From the IMG/VR virus record IMGVR_UViG_3300029986_000006, positions 1-36,203 of that record: DNA of 36,203 nt. One strand, given 5' to 3'. The notes under the pieces were generated by a model. It saw only the letters and a program-made list of their open reading frames with translations, was not told where the DNA came from and ran no database searches. Within the stretch, counting starts at the first letter, position 1. Each line of letters begins with the position of its first letter. Of the stretch, positions 7,704-16,527 are shown in pieces. Made by a program: the position numbers and the translations under genes. Origin of the DNA: a virus.

Positions 7704-9188
7704 TTAGGCAGATGGGAATTGTAAGTAAAGTTCCCCTTTTATTCCAATCACATAAAGTGGTGATACAATTTGGAATGGCAATAGAACATCAACGCGAGTT
7801 GCATCTAATGTATTGCGTTGAACTACTAAACGCTTTTTGAATTCAGCAAGATTATCAACAATTCCTCGATTGACCAAATCGTTATAAATTGAAACGATAG
7901 CGTTTCTTATAACTGTTGGTGTTGCTACTGCTTGACCACCTGATAAATTGTTATTGTCATTCGCAAGTTTGCTATTACTGAAGTTTTGAACTAATACATA
8001 ATCCAAATAACGGAAGAAATAAGCAGTTGTTGCTAATGTGTTGATATCAAGCAACGCATTGTCTGGAAGGCCAGCCGCATTAACTTGATAGTTTGTGATA
8101 AGGCGTTCTAAGAAAACATTTCCATTACGGTCTGCTGTTGTGCAGGCAATACCGTTTAAATATAATGTTTGTCTGTCTGTGTTCTTAAAGCGACTTTCCT
8201 TTGGTGGTGCTTGTATACCAATAACCTGAAGATTAGTTAATGCTATTGCTGGATCATTGTTCAATGATACTGAAGCTGTTCCGCTTACGCCTGCGGCTAA
8301 TTCATATGCTGGGTTTGGAGTGTCATATATACCAACATAAGAAATATGGCTGAAGTTTGTTGCTGCACCAAATGTTTGAAGACTTGATAATGATCCAACA
8401 ACAGCACCAATTGCTTCACCATAAAGAGCACGGTTAGGATTCCAACGGCTGTTTAATTCAGTGTTAATTGCGTTTGATGTTGTTAAATCACAGAATGAAA
8501 GAACCCAATATTCAAATGGTTCATCGCCAATCGAAGCGATTGCTTGTGTTATGTCTGGATTGGTTAATCCGCCTGACATTGCTGTAACAGATGTGGTTAT
8601 TCCTGTTGGTGTGATTTCGTCTGGACTACCAATGTAGTTGAAACGCAAATCAACCTGATTTCCTACAGTGCCCTTGTGCTTGGATGTAAAAGCGATTGTT
8701 CCAGCGGTTGCAACGGCTGTGACAGGGAGGGCTTTATTAGCGTTGATGATCGCTGCTACGTTACCGGCTATGACGGTTGCCGTGTCGCCAACTGCTACGG
8801 ATGTTTGTGTAACCTGACCAGCTACATAAAGAAATATGGTGCCTGCGGTTGTGGCTGTGCCTGTAAAGGTTACAGAGCCTGTAGCAACAACGCCTGCGGA
8901 ATTGTCGGCCATTGGAACGGCCCATATTTCTTGCAATGAGTTGTTGCCTTGTGCATAGACGAACATACGATGAAGGACGGAGCCGGCACCAAACAAGGTT
9001 ATTGCTTCTGATTCACTATGAACACTGATTGGGGTTAATGCGGTTGCTGTGCCTGTTGAAAGCATTTGACCTAACAATACTGTTCTAAGATTTTGTGAAT
9101 ATGAGCCAGCCTTGCTTGTATCAAGTTCAATATGAACGCCCGGCACACGTATATTGTTTGCTATTTGGTTAAAATTAATGTTTCCCAT
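7704..9188 (-). CDS. Tail sheath protein (Mu gpL-like)
   Basis: This 494-aa contractile sheath protein has an N-terminus (IRVPGVHIELDTSKAGSYSQNLRTVLLGQML) that is a clear tail sheath signature. The C-terminal region, with GIACTTADRNGNVFLERLITNYQ (about residues 347-369), LDINTLATTAYFFRYLDY and a final GELYLQFPSA, matches Mu gpL-like sheaths. About residues 95-200 form a variable Ala/Thr/Val-rich insertion domain, coded by a locally GC-richer stretch. It lies upstream of the tube gene, and a strong terminator separates the two. Confidence 0.93.
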   Translation of the reverse strand: MGNINFNQIANNIRVPGVHIELDTSKAGSYSQNLRTVLLGQMLSTGTATALTPISVHSESEAITLFGAGSVLHRMFVYAQGNNSLQEIWAVPMADNSAGVVATGSVTFTGTATTAGTIFLYVAGQVTQTSVAVGDTATVIAGNVAAIINANKALPVTAVATAGTIAFTSKHKGTVGNQVDLRFNYIGSPDEITPTGITTSVTAMSGGLTNPDITQAIASIGDEPFEYWVLSFCDLTTSNAINTELNSRWNPNRALYGEAIGAVVGSLSSLQTFGAATNFSHISYVGIYDTPNPAYELAAGVSGTASVSLNNDPAIALTNLQVIGIQAPPKESRFKNTDRQTLYLNGIACTTADRNGNVFLERLITNYQVNAAGLPDNALLDINTLATTAYFFRYLDYVLVQNFSNSKLANDNNNLSGGQAVATPTVIRNAIVSIYNDLVNRGIVDNLAEFKKRLVVQRNTLDATRVDVLLPFQIVSPLYVIGIKGELYLQFPSA

Positions 9189-9203
9189 TTATGATATTCC
9201 TTA

Positions 9204-9449
9204 TTATTTTACGTCTGAAGTTGATGTATCAGTGCTAGATATAGTGCTAGATACAGTGCTTGTTGATGCTGAATTAGAAACTTTTTCTAGATCGCCTTGT
9301 GCATACAAACGATGAAAGTGGGTTGCTTGTTCAGCATCCATTAAGGCTGTGTCATAAACTTTTTCAACATCAAGAAAAACATTCTTAATTTGATCAAAAA
9401 CCTTAACTGCAATTCCTTCAATTTCTTGTATTTTTACTTTGTATTTCAT
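9204..9449 (-). CDS. Small tail protein, DUF2635-like (Mu gp38 position)
   Basis: This 81-aa protein lies directly upstream of the sheath, the place of Mu gp38/DUF2635. The core YDTALMDAEQATHFHRLYAQGDLEKV resembles the DUF2635 motif in which a conserved aromatic/Arg pair precedes GDL. An in-frame GTG three codons earlier would extend it, but AAAGGTG lies at good distance only from the ATG at 9449, so I use that. The last 25 residues are a Ser/Thr-rich tail encoded by short repeats of TAGTGCTAGATA, likely disordered and prone to length variation. Confidence 0.7.
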   Translation of the reverse strand: MKYKVKIQEIEGIAVKVFDQIKNVFLDVEKVYDTALMDAEQATHFHRLYAQGDLEKVSNSASTSTVSSTISSTDTSTSDVK

Positions 9450-9483
9450 ATTGTTCACCTTTTAATGGTTTATTGTTATATTG

Positions 9484-9491
9484 TATTTATC
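9484..9491 (-). promoter_or_regulatory. GATAAATA promoter-like motif before DUF2635-like and sheath genes
   Basis: The minus strand reads GATAAATACAATATAAC, 35 bases before the ATG, inside the gap of about 64 bases after the tail terminator candidate gene. No hairpin is associated. Confidence 0.45.
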
Positions 9492-9513
9492 AGCGATAAA
9501 AAATAAGGTGCCG

Positions 9514-10050
9514 TTATGAATTCAAATCATATTCTTTAGTGTACGTTATATCTTCATAGGTCGCTGTCACATCAATCTTTGAAAGTGTTGATGTTGCTAA
9601 TCTTACTGGCTTTGTATCGTAAGCAATTTTCCATGCTGTTTGTTCAATAACGTGGGCTTTATCGCCTTTTGATAATTCACCCCAAGGGATGTGTGAGTTT
9701 ATTTCTGTAATTCTAAAATCAACAAAACTACTTACGTTTGTTAGAATGATATTCTTAATCTGAGTTGAGATTGTGTTTAGCTGTGTCATTGGGGAGTTTA
9801 ATGACCCTGTGCCATCTACAGCCGATATAACAATTTCAGTTGCTAGGGTTAATGTGTGGTGAAATATTGGCTGTTGTAACGAGCGTTGCTCGGTTTCTTC
9901 GCTCAGCATATAAATGGCAAGCCATGGTGTTGGTGTGCTTGATGTGAATGGCAATACGGCATTGTTATAAACATTTGATCCGCAATCTGTTGTCCCGGTC
10001 AAAAGTTCAATGAATAAATTTATAATGTCATTTCTATCTACTATCGCCAT
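9514..10050 (-). CDS. Tail terminator/completion protein candidate (Mu gp37 position)
   Basis: This 178-aa protein has a PTPWLAIYMLSEETEQRSL segment followed by HHTLTLATEIVISA, and later WKIAYDT. This strand pattern (input stated in a sentence-like 'T..W.ai.. .E......' followed by beta strands ending in a hydrophobic pair) is usual in minor tail and tail-terminator proteins coded just before the sheath. The function is inferred mainly from position. I use the ATG at 10050, which overlaps the previous stop (TAATG) and has AAGTGGA upstream; a GTG three codons earlier is possible. Confidence 0.6.
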   Translation of the reverse strand: MAIVDRNDIINLFIELLTGTTDCGSNVYNNAVLPFTSSTPTPWLAIYMLSEETEQRSLQQPIFHHTLTLATEIVISAVDGTGSLNSPMTQLNTISTQIKNIILTNVSSFVDFRITEINSHIPWGELSKGDKAHVIEQTAWKIAYDTKPVRLATSTLSKIDVTATYEDITYTKEYDLNS

Positions 10051-10370
10051 TAAATCCACTTAATATAAAGTTTTGTAAATCCTGTTCCATCATCATTTTG
10101 TGAGCTACAAATACCTTTTTGATTTCCAATTGTGAATGTAACGAAGTTTATGTTAGAATATGATGGAATATTTGATGTTTTAATTATTAATATTGGTATT
10201 TGTTCATTGATAATTACGCCATTTTGATCAATATACGTGAATGGCTCAATGTCTAAAATAGCACTTGTTACCACTTGGTTAGAAGTTCCAGGCGAGAATA
10301 TAACAGGCTGGCTAAAACCATCTTCATTGTCAAAAAATAAGTTATCATCAGATGGTAGATATAAAGCCAT
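10050..10370 (-). CDS. Head-tail joining protein candidate
   Basis: This 106-aa protein is mostly beta strands and has no motif I can name with certainty. The start MALYLPSDDNLFFDNEDGFSQPVIF, with an acidic early stretch followed by a beta barrel, and its position between the capsid and the tail terminator candidate fit a gpFII-like head-tail joining protein. It overlaps the next gene by one base and follows the previous one after one base, so the three small genes here are translationally coupled. Assignment is by context. Confidence 0.5.
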   Translation of the reverse strand: MALYLPSDDNLFFDNEDGFSQPVIFSPGTSNQVVTSAILDIEPFTYIDQNGVIINEQIPILIIKTSNIPSYSNINFVTFTIGNQKGICSSQNDDGTGFTKLYIKWI

Positions 10371-10371
10371 A

Positions 10372-10590
10372 TTATTTCTTTCTTAAACTTTTTGTTGAAA
10401 CTTCACGGTTTAAATCTGGTGTTGTATCTTCTTTTATTTCTTTAATAATTTCTGGTGCTTCTTCAAAATTTAAAGTTGCACAACCAAAAGCTAATAAAAG
10501 CTTACAGTCGGCGTTTGAAACTTCTACAATTTCGCCTCGGACTACTGGCTTTTTACCTGCAAATGTATCTTTTAAAATTTTAACTTTCAT
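10372..10590 (-). CDS. Small post-capsid protein of unknown function
   Basis: This 72-aa protein opens MKVKILKDTFAGKKPVVRGEIVEVSNADCKLLLAFGCA. The pattern of beta strands with 'G..V..G.iveVs..da..Ll..G.a' is common in small proteins encoded directly after the major capsid gene in lambda- and Mu-like phages. These may be decoration or accessory packaging proteins (the gpFI position), but the role is not established. The C-terminal third is charged, ending SLRKK. It is separated from the capsid gene by an intrinsic terminator. Confidence 0.6.
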   Translation of the reverse strand: MKVKILKDTFAGKKPVVRGEIVEVSNADCKLLLAFGCATLNFEEAPEIIKEIKEDTTPDLNREVSTKSLRKK

Positions 10591-10606
10591 TTTTAAATCC
10601 TGGGTG

Positions 10607-10635
10607 AAAAGACGGGGAATAATTCCCCGTCTTTT
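10607..10635. terminator. Intrinsic terminator after the capsid gene
   Basis: AAAAGACGGGGAA (10607-10619) pairs with TTCCCCGTCTTTT (10623-10635) around a 3-base loop. The U-run is four bases on the minus strand and longer on the plus strand. On the minus strand it follows the capsid stop by 15 bases, and probably allows partial read-through to the downstream tail genes. Confidence 0.75.
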
Positions 10636-10650
10636 TTATGTAAAATTAAA

Positions 10651-12531
10651 TTAAACTAAAGTTACGCCTGTTCCATTTACAAGAGCATCTGGACGGCGGA
10701 GGCCGCAACCAGCATCTTGACGTAATGAAATTACTGTTTCGCCTAACAATTGGTTAACGTAAGGATTAACAATAAGTTCTGGGGCACCATACATTGCAAT
10801 GTAAACTTCGTCAAACTTGCCGAAAAGAATGTTTTCAGAAGGAACATTGTTTGAAGTTACATAGCTATACCCTGCTAATTCTTTTGCCTTACCATCAAGA
10901 ACGAAATCGCCTGTTGTATCAGTGTTTCCGGCGAATTGACCTTTCTTAACACGCTTCAAGAATACTTCAACTGCACGGCTGAATAACCACTTGAAATTGT
11001 CACTATTTGGAACATTCAAGGATGCTAAAACAGCTTCCATTGCGTTGAGCTTTGCCCAGTCAGGATCACCAGCAAATGCATAAGCATTTAATGATGTTGA
11101 CTGTAATACACCGACAATGTTTCCCAAGCCATTTAAGCAAGCACTATCTAAAGTGACTGCCATTTGTTGGGTCAAAATGTCTTGTATCAAAGAACCAATA
11201 TATGGATCACTGTTGTAAAGCATTGTGTTTGTTACAGTTGATGATCCTGCAATTGGTGTTGGTGTTAATGAAATGTGGGTTGATGTAATATCGCTTGATG
11301 CAAATGTACCTGTTTCCCCTGGTGCTGTTATTGTAAGAGGGTTTTTAACAACAGGAATTTGGATAAGACCTTTTGCACCTTCAAGAACTTTAGCACCAGC
11401 TTTTACTAAGCCAGTATCAGCAAACCATGGACGGCCTAATTCACTGCCCATATAGTTTGTGTTTGAAAGACCATTAACTGTTTGTGAAGTGCCTGTACCT
11501 GAAATATATTGAGTTGTACGTTTGTTTAATTCGCCGACTGGTAACATGATTGAGCGGCCATTTGCTTCTTTACCAAAACGGCTTGAAAGTTCTTGGTTTA
11601 CTTCTTTTACAAAGCCATCAATGCCACGGCCTTCGGCAAGTGAGCGAACAGCACGAGCCAATGAAGTTTCATAGCTTACTGATTCTTTCTTACTGAAACC
11701 CATTTCTGTTCCACTAACTGCATTTTGGTCTGCAATTGGGTTGATTGCGTTCGCACGGCTTGAACTCATTTGTTCAATAATGAATTCATTGAATTCTGCT
11801 GCGGAACGGCTGTTAGCAATAAAATCTTCAGCTTCATTCAAATAACCATATCGTGCTGCTGATTGATAGATTTTTGCCTTTTCTTTTTCGTTGTTGTTTT
11901 CTTCTGACATAATTGATTTAACCTCTATTTTAGTTATGGTTGTATTTGTATTTATCATATCCGTTGAAATATCTTTTTCTAACGGTGTATTTTCAACGGA
12001 TATTATTTCGTCTGTTGAAATCTCTTCTTTATTTATATCTATGCTTCTTCCTACACCAACCGTCTGATCAGCAGGGATAGATACAATACTTATTTCTAAT
12101 GGTTGCCATTCACAAACGGCAACGCCTGTTTTTTCGTTGTATTCATAACCTGTAATTACATATCCAACTGATATATTCATTCGTATTTGGTCTAATACGT
12201 CTTGATAAACTTCCTCTGCTAATTGAGATTTAGAAAATCTTACAGTTGCACGGCCTACACCGTCTTTATCAATTGAAACTGTTTCAATTACGCCAATTTG
12301 CTTTGTTTTATCGTGATCTAACAAAAGAGGGGCACGGCCAGATTGAATAAATGTTAAATCAATATCATTCTTTTGATGTGATAAAACTTCTATGTATTCT
12401 CCTCTGTCATATGGTGTTTCAGATGAAAACGCTATTTCAATGGTTCTTAAATCTTCATCTGCTTTAATTTCAGATGAACTACCATCAAATGAGCGTTGCA
12501 AATCACTTATCTTTATTATCTTCTTTTCCAT
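10651..12531 (-). CDS. Prohead protease-major capsid protein single ORF
   Basis: This 626-aa ORF joins two normally separate head proteins. Residues about 1-185 are an HK97/Mu-like prohead serine protease, with LLLDHD (His) and RMNISVGY (Ser), followed by WQPLEISIVSIPAD. Residues about 208-626 are an HK97-fold major capsid protein with an N-terminal charged scaffold-like arm, MLPVGELNKR, and a C-terminal VISLRQDAGCGLRRPDA. The linker between them looks like an intergenic region: it has GATAAATA (11956-11949), an AGAGGTTA SD and an ATG at 11910 starting MSEENNNEKEK. The capsid could therefore also be made alone as a 419-aa protein. The open frame extends to 12585, but those 18 residues are a shifted reading of the portal tail, so I start at 12531. 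Confidence 0.9.
   Translation of the reverse strand: MEKKIIKISDLQRSFDGSSSEIKADEDLRTIEIAFSSETPYDRGEYIEVLSHQKNDIDLTFIQSGRAPLLLDHDKTKQIGVIETVSIDKDGVGRATVRFSKSQLAEEVYQDVLDQIRMNISVGYVITGYEYNEKTGVAVCEWQPLEISIVSIPADQTVGVGRSIDINKEEISTDEIISVENTPLEKDISTDMINTNTTITKIEVKSIMSEENNNEKEKAKIYQSAARYGYLNEAEDFIANSRSAAEFNEFIIEQMSSSRANAINPIADQNAVSGTEMGFSKKESVSYETSLARAVRSLAEGRGIDGFVKEVNQELSSRFGKEANGRSIMLPVGELNKRTTQYISGTGTSQTVNGLSNTNYMGSELGRPWFADTGLVKAGAKVLEGAKGLIQIPVVKNPLTITAPGETGTFASSDITSTHISLTPTPIAGSSTVTNTMLYNSDPYIGSLIQDILTQQMAVTLDSACLNGLGNIVGVLQSTSLNAYAFAGDPDWAKLNAMEAVLASLNVPNSDNFKWLFSRAVEVFLKRVKKGQFAGNTDTTGDFVLDGKAKELAGYSYVTSNNVPSENILFGKFDEVYIAMYGAPELIVNPYVNQLLGETVISLRQDAGCGLRRPDALVNGTGVTLV
11949..11956 (-). promoter_or_regulatory. 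GATAAATA motif before an internal capsid start
   Basis: GATAAATACAAAT on the minus strand precedes the in-frame ATG at 11910 by 38 bases, the spacing seen at true gene starts in this genome. AGAGGTTA sits about 11 bases before that ATG. This suggests separate transcription and translation of the capsid protein from within the fused ORF. Confidence 0.45.
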
Positions 12532-14068
12532 TATCTTCGCTGGTATCCTCATTATTATTTTCATTATCTTGATTTGAATTATCATTTGTATTTATCGCAG
12601 GAACCATCCAAGCAAATGTTAAGCCTGCTTTTTCAAGTGCTTCTTTGTCCTTTATAATATCGGCTGTTAATTCGTCAAACTCTATGCCTCTTTCAGCCGC
12701 AACTTGTGAAAGGCTGGTAAGACCGTTTTGAAGTTCAAGAACTGTTGCTTGACCGTCTTTTAATGGGTCAATCCAATCATAAGCACGCCATACAACTTTG
12801 ATATTTGATAAACGGGCAAAGTCAGCCATGTTTAATGTTCTTTTGATAGCACCACTTAAAATAGCTATTTCAAGCCATTTTTTATAAATTGGTAAAACAA
12901 AATGTTCTTCAAAAAATATTTGTTCGTGTCTTGCTGTGTCTCTGAAATCTAATAAAGCTAATCTTCCACTTGAATAATTAACGGCTGATACATCACCTGT
13001 TAAATTCAAATAAGGCGTGTTCAATCCCATTGAGGTTGATTGAAGCTGTGCCTTGCGAAAATCTGCGAATGTAGTTGTTGGATGGGTTGCGGTTGTGTCC
13101 TGAATCTCATAGCCGGTAGGCAACACACCAAGATCACCGAGCTTACCGCCAAGGCTGGCAATCGATCCTCTTTGTTCATCGTCAAGCTGATCAAGGGTGT
13201 TTGTGCTTACCTTCAGCCATAAAGCCATCTGTGCCGCGTTTTTAGACGCCTGGAGAGAGGCTTGCTCATATTCGGCTAGTTGGCCCATAGCGAAGAGAGA
13301 AGGGGCCAGGGAAGGCGTTCCGCGTGTCTGTGTAGGACGTTCAACCTTAAAAAAATGGATTACGTCTTTTGCGGCTATGCGTTCTGGTGCTGGACCGCTT
13401 GCCATGCTCATGCCCTGGAAGTCGCCAGGATGTGCCGGTAAGACCCAATAGGCGACAACACGGCCATGTTTATCAAACTCAATTGAGTTTCTAATTATAT
13501 TTCCGCTATCTGGTGCTGTGGTGTTGTATGTTTCTTGTAAATGATCACTTTCAAGCATTTTAACTCTAAAATTATAATCACTTCCTGCCTCTGAACCTGT
13601 TATGAACAATACCAGAACTTCACCGTCTCTTTTCCAGCTTTTATAACCAAGCTCCATAAAGTCTTTGAAGTTTAAGCGAATGTCTGTTGAACAGTTGCCA
13701 AGGCTACACCAATTATCCCAAGCCGCTTTAATGCCTCCTGTTGATGGCTTATCCTGGCCTGTACCTGATTTGTTAGGGACATTTGGTAAAATCTTTGGGC
13801 CATTCGGACCAATTACAGCACTTGTCATAGTTGCAATGTATTTTGCTGCTATTGCATTTTCTCTGACATATTGACGGGCTGTATAGCGTGTTTGTACTAA
13901 ATCTTGCTGTGTTTCAAATTGTGATGTTGTACGGGCAAAAGTCATATATCCAGGCAATGCATTCATAAAATTAGCATTAGCAAGAGAACGCTTGTTTTCA
14001 TTTTCAATAAGCAATTGCTTTGTATCAACTTTGGTTGATTTATTTCTTTTAAATATATTCCATTTCAT
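12503..14068 (-). CDS. Portal protein, lambda gpB family
   Basis: This 521-aa portal forms the dodecameric DNA gate at the head vertex. Early residues ARTTSQFETQQDLVQTRYTARQYVRENAIAAKYI and the middle segment with DVIHFFKVERPTQTRGTPSLAP followed by ASLQASKNAAQMALWLK are typical lambda portal signatures. The C-terminal 25 residues are Asn/Asp/Glu-rich and probably disordered; their DNA also carries a GATAAATA motif (12596-12589) and the start of the next gene, which overlaps by 29 bases. I start at the ATG at 14068, which has GGAAG upstream, rather than the TTG five codons earlier. The gene follows the gpW-like gene after one base. Confidence 0.92.
   Translation of the reverse strand: MKWNIFKRNKSTKVDTKQLLIENENKRSLANANFMNALPGYMTFARTTSQFETQQDLVQTRYTARQYVRENAIAAKYIATMTSAVIGPNGPKILPNVPNKSGTGQDKPSTGGIKAAWDNWCSLGNCSTDIRLNFKDFMELGYKSWKRDGEVLVLFITGSEAGSDYNFRVKMLESDHLQETYNTTAPDSGNIIRNSIEFDKHGRVVAYWVLPAHPGDFQGMSMASGPAPERIAAKDVIHFFKVERPTQTRGTPSLAPSLFAMGQLAEYEQASLQASKNAAQMALWLKVSTNTLDQLDDEQRGSIASLGGKLGDLGVLPTGYEIQDTTATHPTTTFADFRKAQLQSTSMGLNTPYLNLTGDVSAVNYSSGRLALLDFRDTARHEQIFFEEHFVLPIYKKWLEIAILSGAIKRTLNMADFARLSNIKVVWRAYDWIDPLKDGQATVLELQNGLTSLSQVAAERGIEFDELTADIIKDKEALEKAGLTFAWMVPAINTNDNSNQDNENNNEDTSEDNGKEDNKDK
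12589..12596 (-). promoter_or_regulatory. GATAAATA motif inside portal 3' end, before protease-capsid ORF
   Basis: The minus strand reads GATAAATACAAATGATAATT within the portal coding sequence, 58 bases before the chosen protease start. Its extended form GATAAATACAAAT is identical to the copy before the internal capsid start. Confidence 0.35.
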
Positions 14069-14069
14069 T

Positions 14070-14582
14070 TTAATATCTTCCAAAATTATTTTTTACAACT
14101 GGTAATCTATTGTTATTGCGTTCCAAATAAACACGCCATGCAAATTCAGCTTCCCAACTCATTAATTCACTCTTTGACATACGGCCAACCGAACGATTAG
14201 CTATAGCCATTGAGTTTTGATCAGTTGTTGATCGTTCTGCTATACGGGCACGTATTGCCGCTAATACAGTTTCATTATAAGTTAAGGTTATTACAGTTGA
14301 TGTTGTTGGGTCTGGTAAAACAGTTAGAACGCCAGTTTCAACCGTCTTGCGGTTGCTGTTTGCGTCTAAAACTGTGATTGAATATGGGTATTGATTGACA
14401 ACCCAACCGCTTGTAACGGTTGATGGCACAATAAACTTTATATCGCCTGATATAGTTTCTGTTTGTGAATATGATAATGATGCTACTGAGAATGTAGCAG
14501 AAACAGCATCTGATATGTGATGTTGTCTTACACATTTTACTAAAGCATCACCAATATTAACTTTTAATTGTTCGTTAGCCAT
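14070..14582 (-). CDS. gpW-like head completion protein with added N-terminal beta domain
   Basis: This 170-aa protein lies between the large terminase and the portal, the place of lambda gpW. Its C-terminus (about residues 132-157) has RSVGRMSKSELMSWEAEFAWRVYLERNN, which resembles the gpW helical core in which RMS..EL is followed by a helix with WR. The first 110 residues form a separate beta-rich domain beginning with KVNIGDALVKC and including TETGVLTVLPDPT-like strands; such N-terminal domains are frequent in related phages but their role is unknown. Confidence is good for head completion and low for the extra domain. Confidence 0.7.
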   Translation of the reverse strand: MANEQLKVNIGDALVKCVRQHHISDAVSATFSVASLSYSQTETISGDIKFIVPSTVTSGWVVNQYPYSITVLDANSNRKTVETGVLTVLPDPTTSTVITLTYNETVLAAIRARIAERSTTDQNSMAIANRSVGRMSKSELMSWEAEFAWRVYLERNNNRLPVVKNNFGRY

Positions 14583-14612
14583 TCTTTACCTTTTGTAATT
14601 TATTTCATATTC

Positions 14613-14620
14613 TATTTATC
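14613..14620 (-). promoter_or_regulatory. GATAAATA promoter-like motif before gpW-like and portal genes
   Basis: TTGATAAATAGAATATG on the minus strand starts just after the terminase stop codon and lies 30 bases before the next ATG. There is no clear -35 box and no hairpin. Confidence 0.45.
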
Positions 14621-14622
14621 AA

Positions 14623-16527
14623 TCAACGCTTGCCAGGGGCTTTAAATATTGCGGATGGTAATTTATACGTTTCGCCTTTTGCTATAGCCGCTGCTTTATC
14701 ATCGCAAATAATTTTAATCTTCTGTAAATCAAGTTTTAAACCTTCCAAAACAGCAAGAGCATAAACACGGCAATCAAGAGGTTCATTCTCTTTTCTTAAT
14801 GGGTGCCAGTGTTGCTTTGCTTTTCCAGCAACATATTTTGTTCGTAATTCTTCTGCTGTTAGACCTCTAAAATATTGATTGTCATAGCCAGCTTCTGCTG
14901 GAAAATGGCAATACATTATATTAATTTCTTTTGAACTATCATATTTAGCCTTTAAAGCCTGAAAAACCTTTCGTTTAGCCGGATCAACACCAAGTAGATA
15001 AACTGGTTTGTGTGTCACACGGTTTCTTGAAGGTGATAAAGGCCATATTGTACGGCTCCAACCATCTTCACCCTTAATAGCAAATACCTTCTTTGATCGT
15101 CTTTTGTAACATTCATTAACAATTTCTGTTGTGAAGTTTCCACCACTATCAATAGCCATTGCACGAATAGATAATTCAACTCCATCTTCTCTTTTAAATT
15201 TTCTATCTAAAATATTGTCTATGCCTTCCCATGCCTCTGGTGTTATCGGTTGATTTGGGATATTGCCATATTCTAAAGACCAACTTTCACCTTGTAATCC
15301 CCAACCAACAATTTCATATTGAAATCTGTCACCTTGGGTATCAACGCCAACTGTAATTGCAAGAACTTGGTTTGGTATTGATGTTACAGAATAATCTTCT
15401 AAATGTTCCATCAACTCGTTATCATTGATTGCAACATATTCTTCTTTATAAAGTTCTCCCAAGATTGTGTTTTTGAAAACCTTGATTTGTTGTGGATTAT
15501 CTTTTGATGCAATCCACTTTTCGGCAAGCTCGCCCAAGGTCACAAATGGGCTATAGAGGGTTGAAAGGTGGAATCCTGCAATCTTGCCCTTTGGGCCGGT
15601 TGCTATCCATCGACCACGCGACACAGCGGCATAGCGTTGACTGTCTGACCAGTTCGCCTGACAGTGTTTGCAGATATAAACGGCGGTTTCCGTTTGGTGT
15701 TCATGTGTGCCGTCTTCAAGGGGTAACTTCTGCCACTTCACTTGCTCCCACGATAAAACCTGTTCGGTCTGACACTCAGGGCAGGGAACATGAAAAAGGC
15801 GTTTGTCTGAGTTTTCCCAAACCGGCCATATGCGGCTAGAGCCTTCATTGCCAGGGCTAGAAGACATAACGATTTTTCGGTTTTTGAAGGTGGTTGTGCG
15901 GGCTGAAGCGATGTTTACAGGGTCGCCTTCGTCGCCTGCCGAACCTTCATATCTATCTACCTCGTCTAAAAACAAATATCGGATGGGCAAACTTGCAAGA
16001 TCAGTTGGAACATTTGAGCCAACAATTGCAATATATCCGCCTGTGAATTCCTTGTATTGTTGGGTATCACCACTATCATTCTTTAATGAACGCTTAAAAC
16101 AATCATGTAAGATTGGATTATCTCTAATCATTGGTGTTAAGCGTGTTGATGTGAATTTCTTTGCTGATTTAATATCAGTTTGAACCATCAAAATAGGGCC
16201 AGGATCAATAGAAGCAACATAACCAATGTAATTATTTAAAAGTTCAGTCTTTGAAATTTGACTGCCCATAACACAACATATTGTTTCAATGCTATCATCA
16301 TTAAAAACTAAGTGCATTTCTTCTTGAAATTTAAATGGACGAAACTTTCCAGGCAATGCAGAACTTTCCTTCGAAAGTATGCGGTATTGTTCGGCCCATT
16401 CTAAACAATTAATATCTAACTTTGGTTCTAAGCTCTTTTCAAAAATTGCAAACAATTCTGAGGCGTCAGCCATTCCAATGTTTAATTTATTTTTAACTAA
16501 GCTTTTTGATGTTTGTTTGTAACTCAT
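14623..16527 (-). CDS. Terminase large subunit, GpA family
   Basis: This 634-aa packaging motor cuts and translocates phage DNA into proheads. Residues 88-95 (GSQISKTE) form the Walker A-like P loop and 184-189 (YLFLDE) the Walker B. Two CxxC pairs, CPECQTEQ and CKHCQANW, at about 250-295 form the zinc-ribbon-like insertion usual in GpA. The nuclease domain has GVDTQGDRFQYEIVGWG and later AIDSGGNFTTEIV with the acidic metal ligands. Its length is normal. The small subunit overlaps its start by 35 bases. GpA-type terminases cut at cos sites, but I could not identify a cos. Confidence 0.95.
   Translation of the reverse strand: MSYKQTSKSLVKNKLNIGMADASELFAIFEKSLEPKLDINCLEWAEQYRILSKESSALPGKFRPFKFQEEMHLVFNDDSIETICCVMGSQISKTELLNNYIGYVASIDPGPILMVQTDIKSAKKFTSTRLTPMIRDNPILHDCFKRSLKNDSGDTQQYKEFTGGYIAIVGSNVPTDLASLPIRYLFLDEVDRYEGSAGDEGDPVNIASARTTTFKNRKIVMSSSPGNEGSSRIWPVWENSDKRLFHVPCPECQTEQVLSWEQVKWQKLPLEDGTHEHQTETAVYICKHCQANWSDSQRYAAVSRGRWIATGPKGKIAGFHLSTLYSPFVTLGELAEKWIASKDNPQQIKVFKNTILGELYKEEYVAINDNELMEHLEDYSVTSIPNQVLAITVGVDTQGDRFQYEIVGWGLQGESWSLEYGNIPNQPITPEAWEGIDNILDRKFKREDGVELSIRAMAIDSGGNFTTEIVNECYKRRSKKVFAIKGEDGWSRTIWPLSPSRNRVTHKPVYLLGVDPAKRKVFQALKAKYDSSKEINIMYCHFPAEAGYDNQYFRGLTAEELRTKYVAGKAKQHWHPLRKENEPLDCRVYALAVLEGLKLDLQKIKIICDDKAAAIAKGETYKLPSAIFKAPGKR

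Noticed and set aside
14338-14535. Second minus-strand frame inside the gpW-like gene
   Set aside because: A shifted reading of a gene with clear homology, with Cys/His/Ile-rich content and no SD.
15492-16183. Plus-strand frames opposite the large terminase
   Set aside because: Antisense of conserved terminase motifs, with no start signals.
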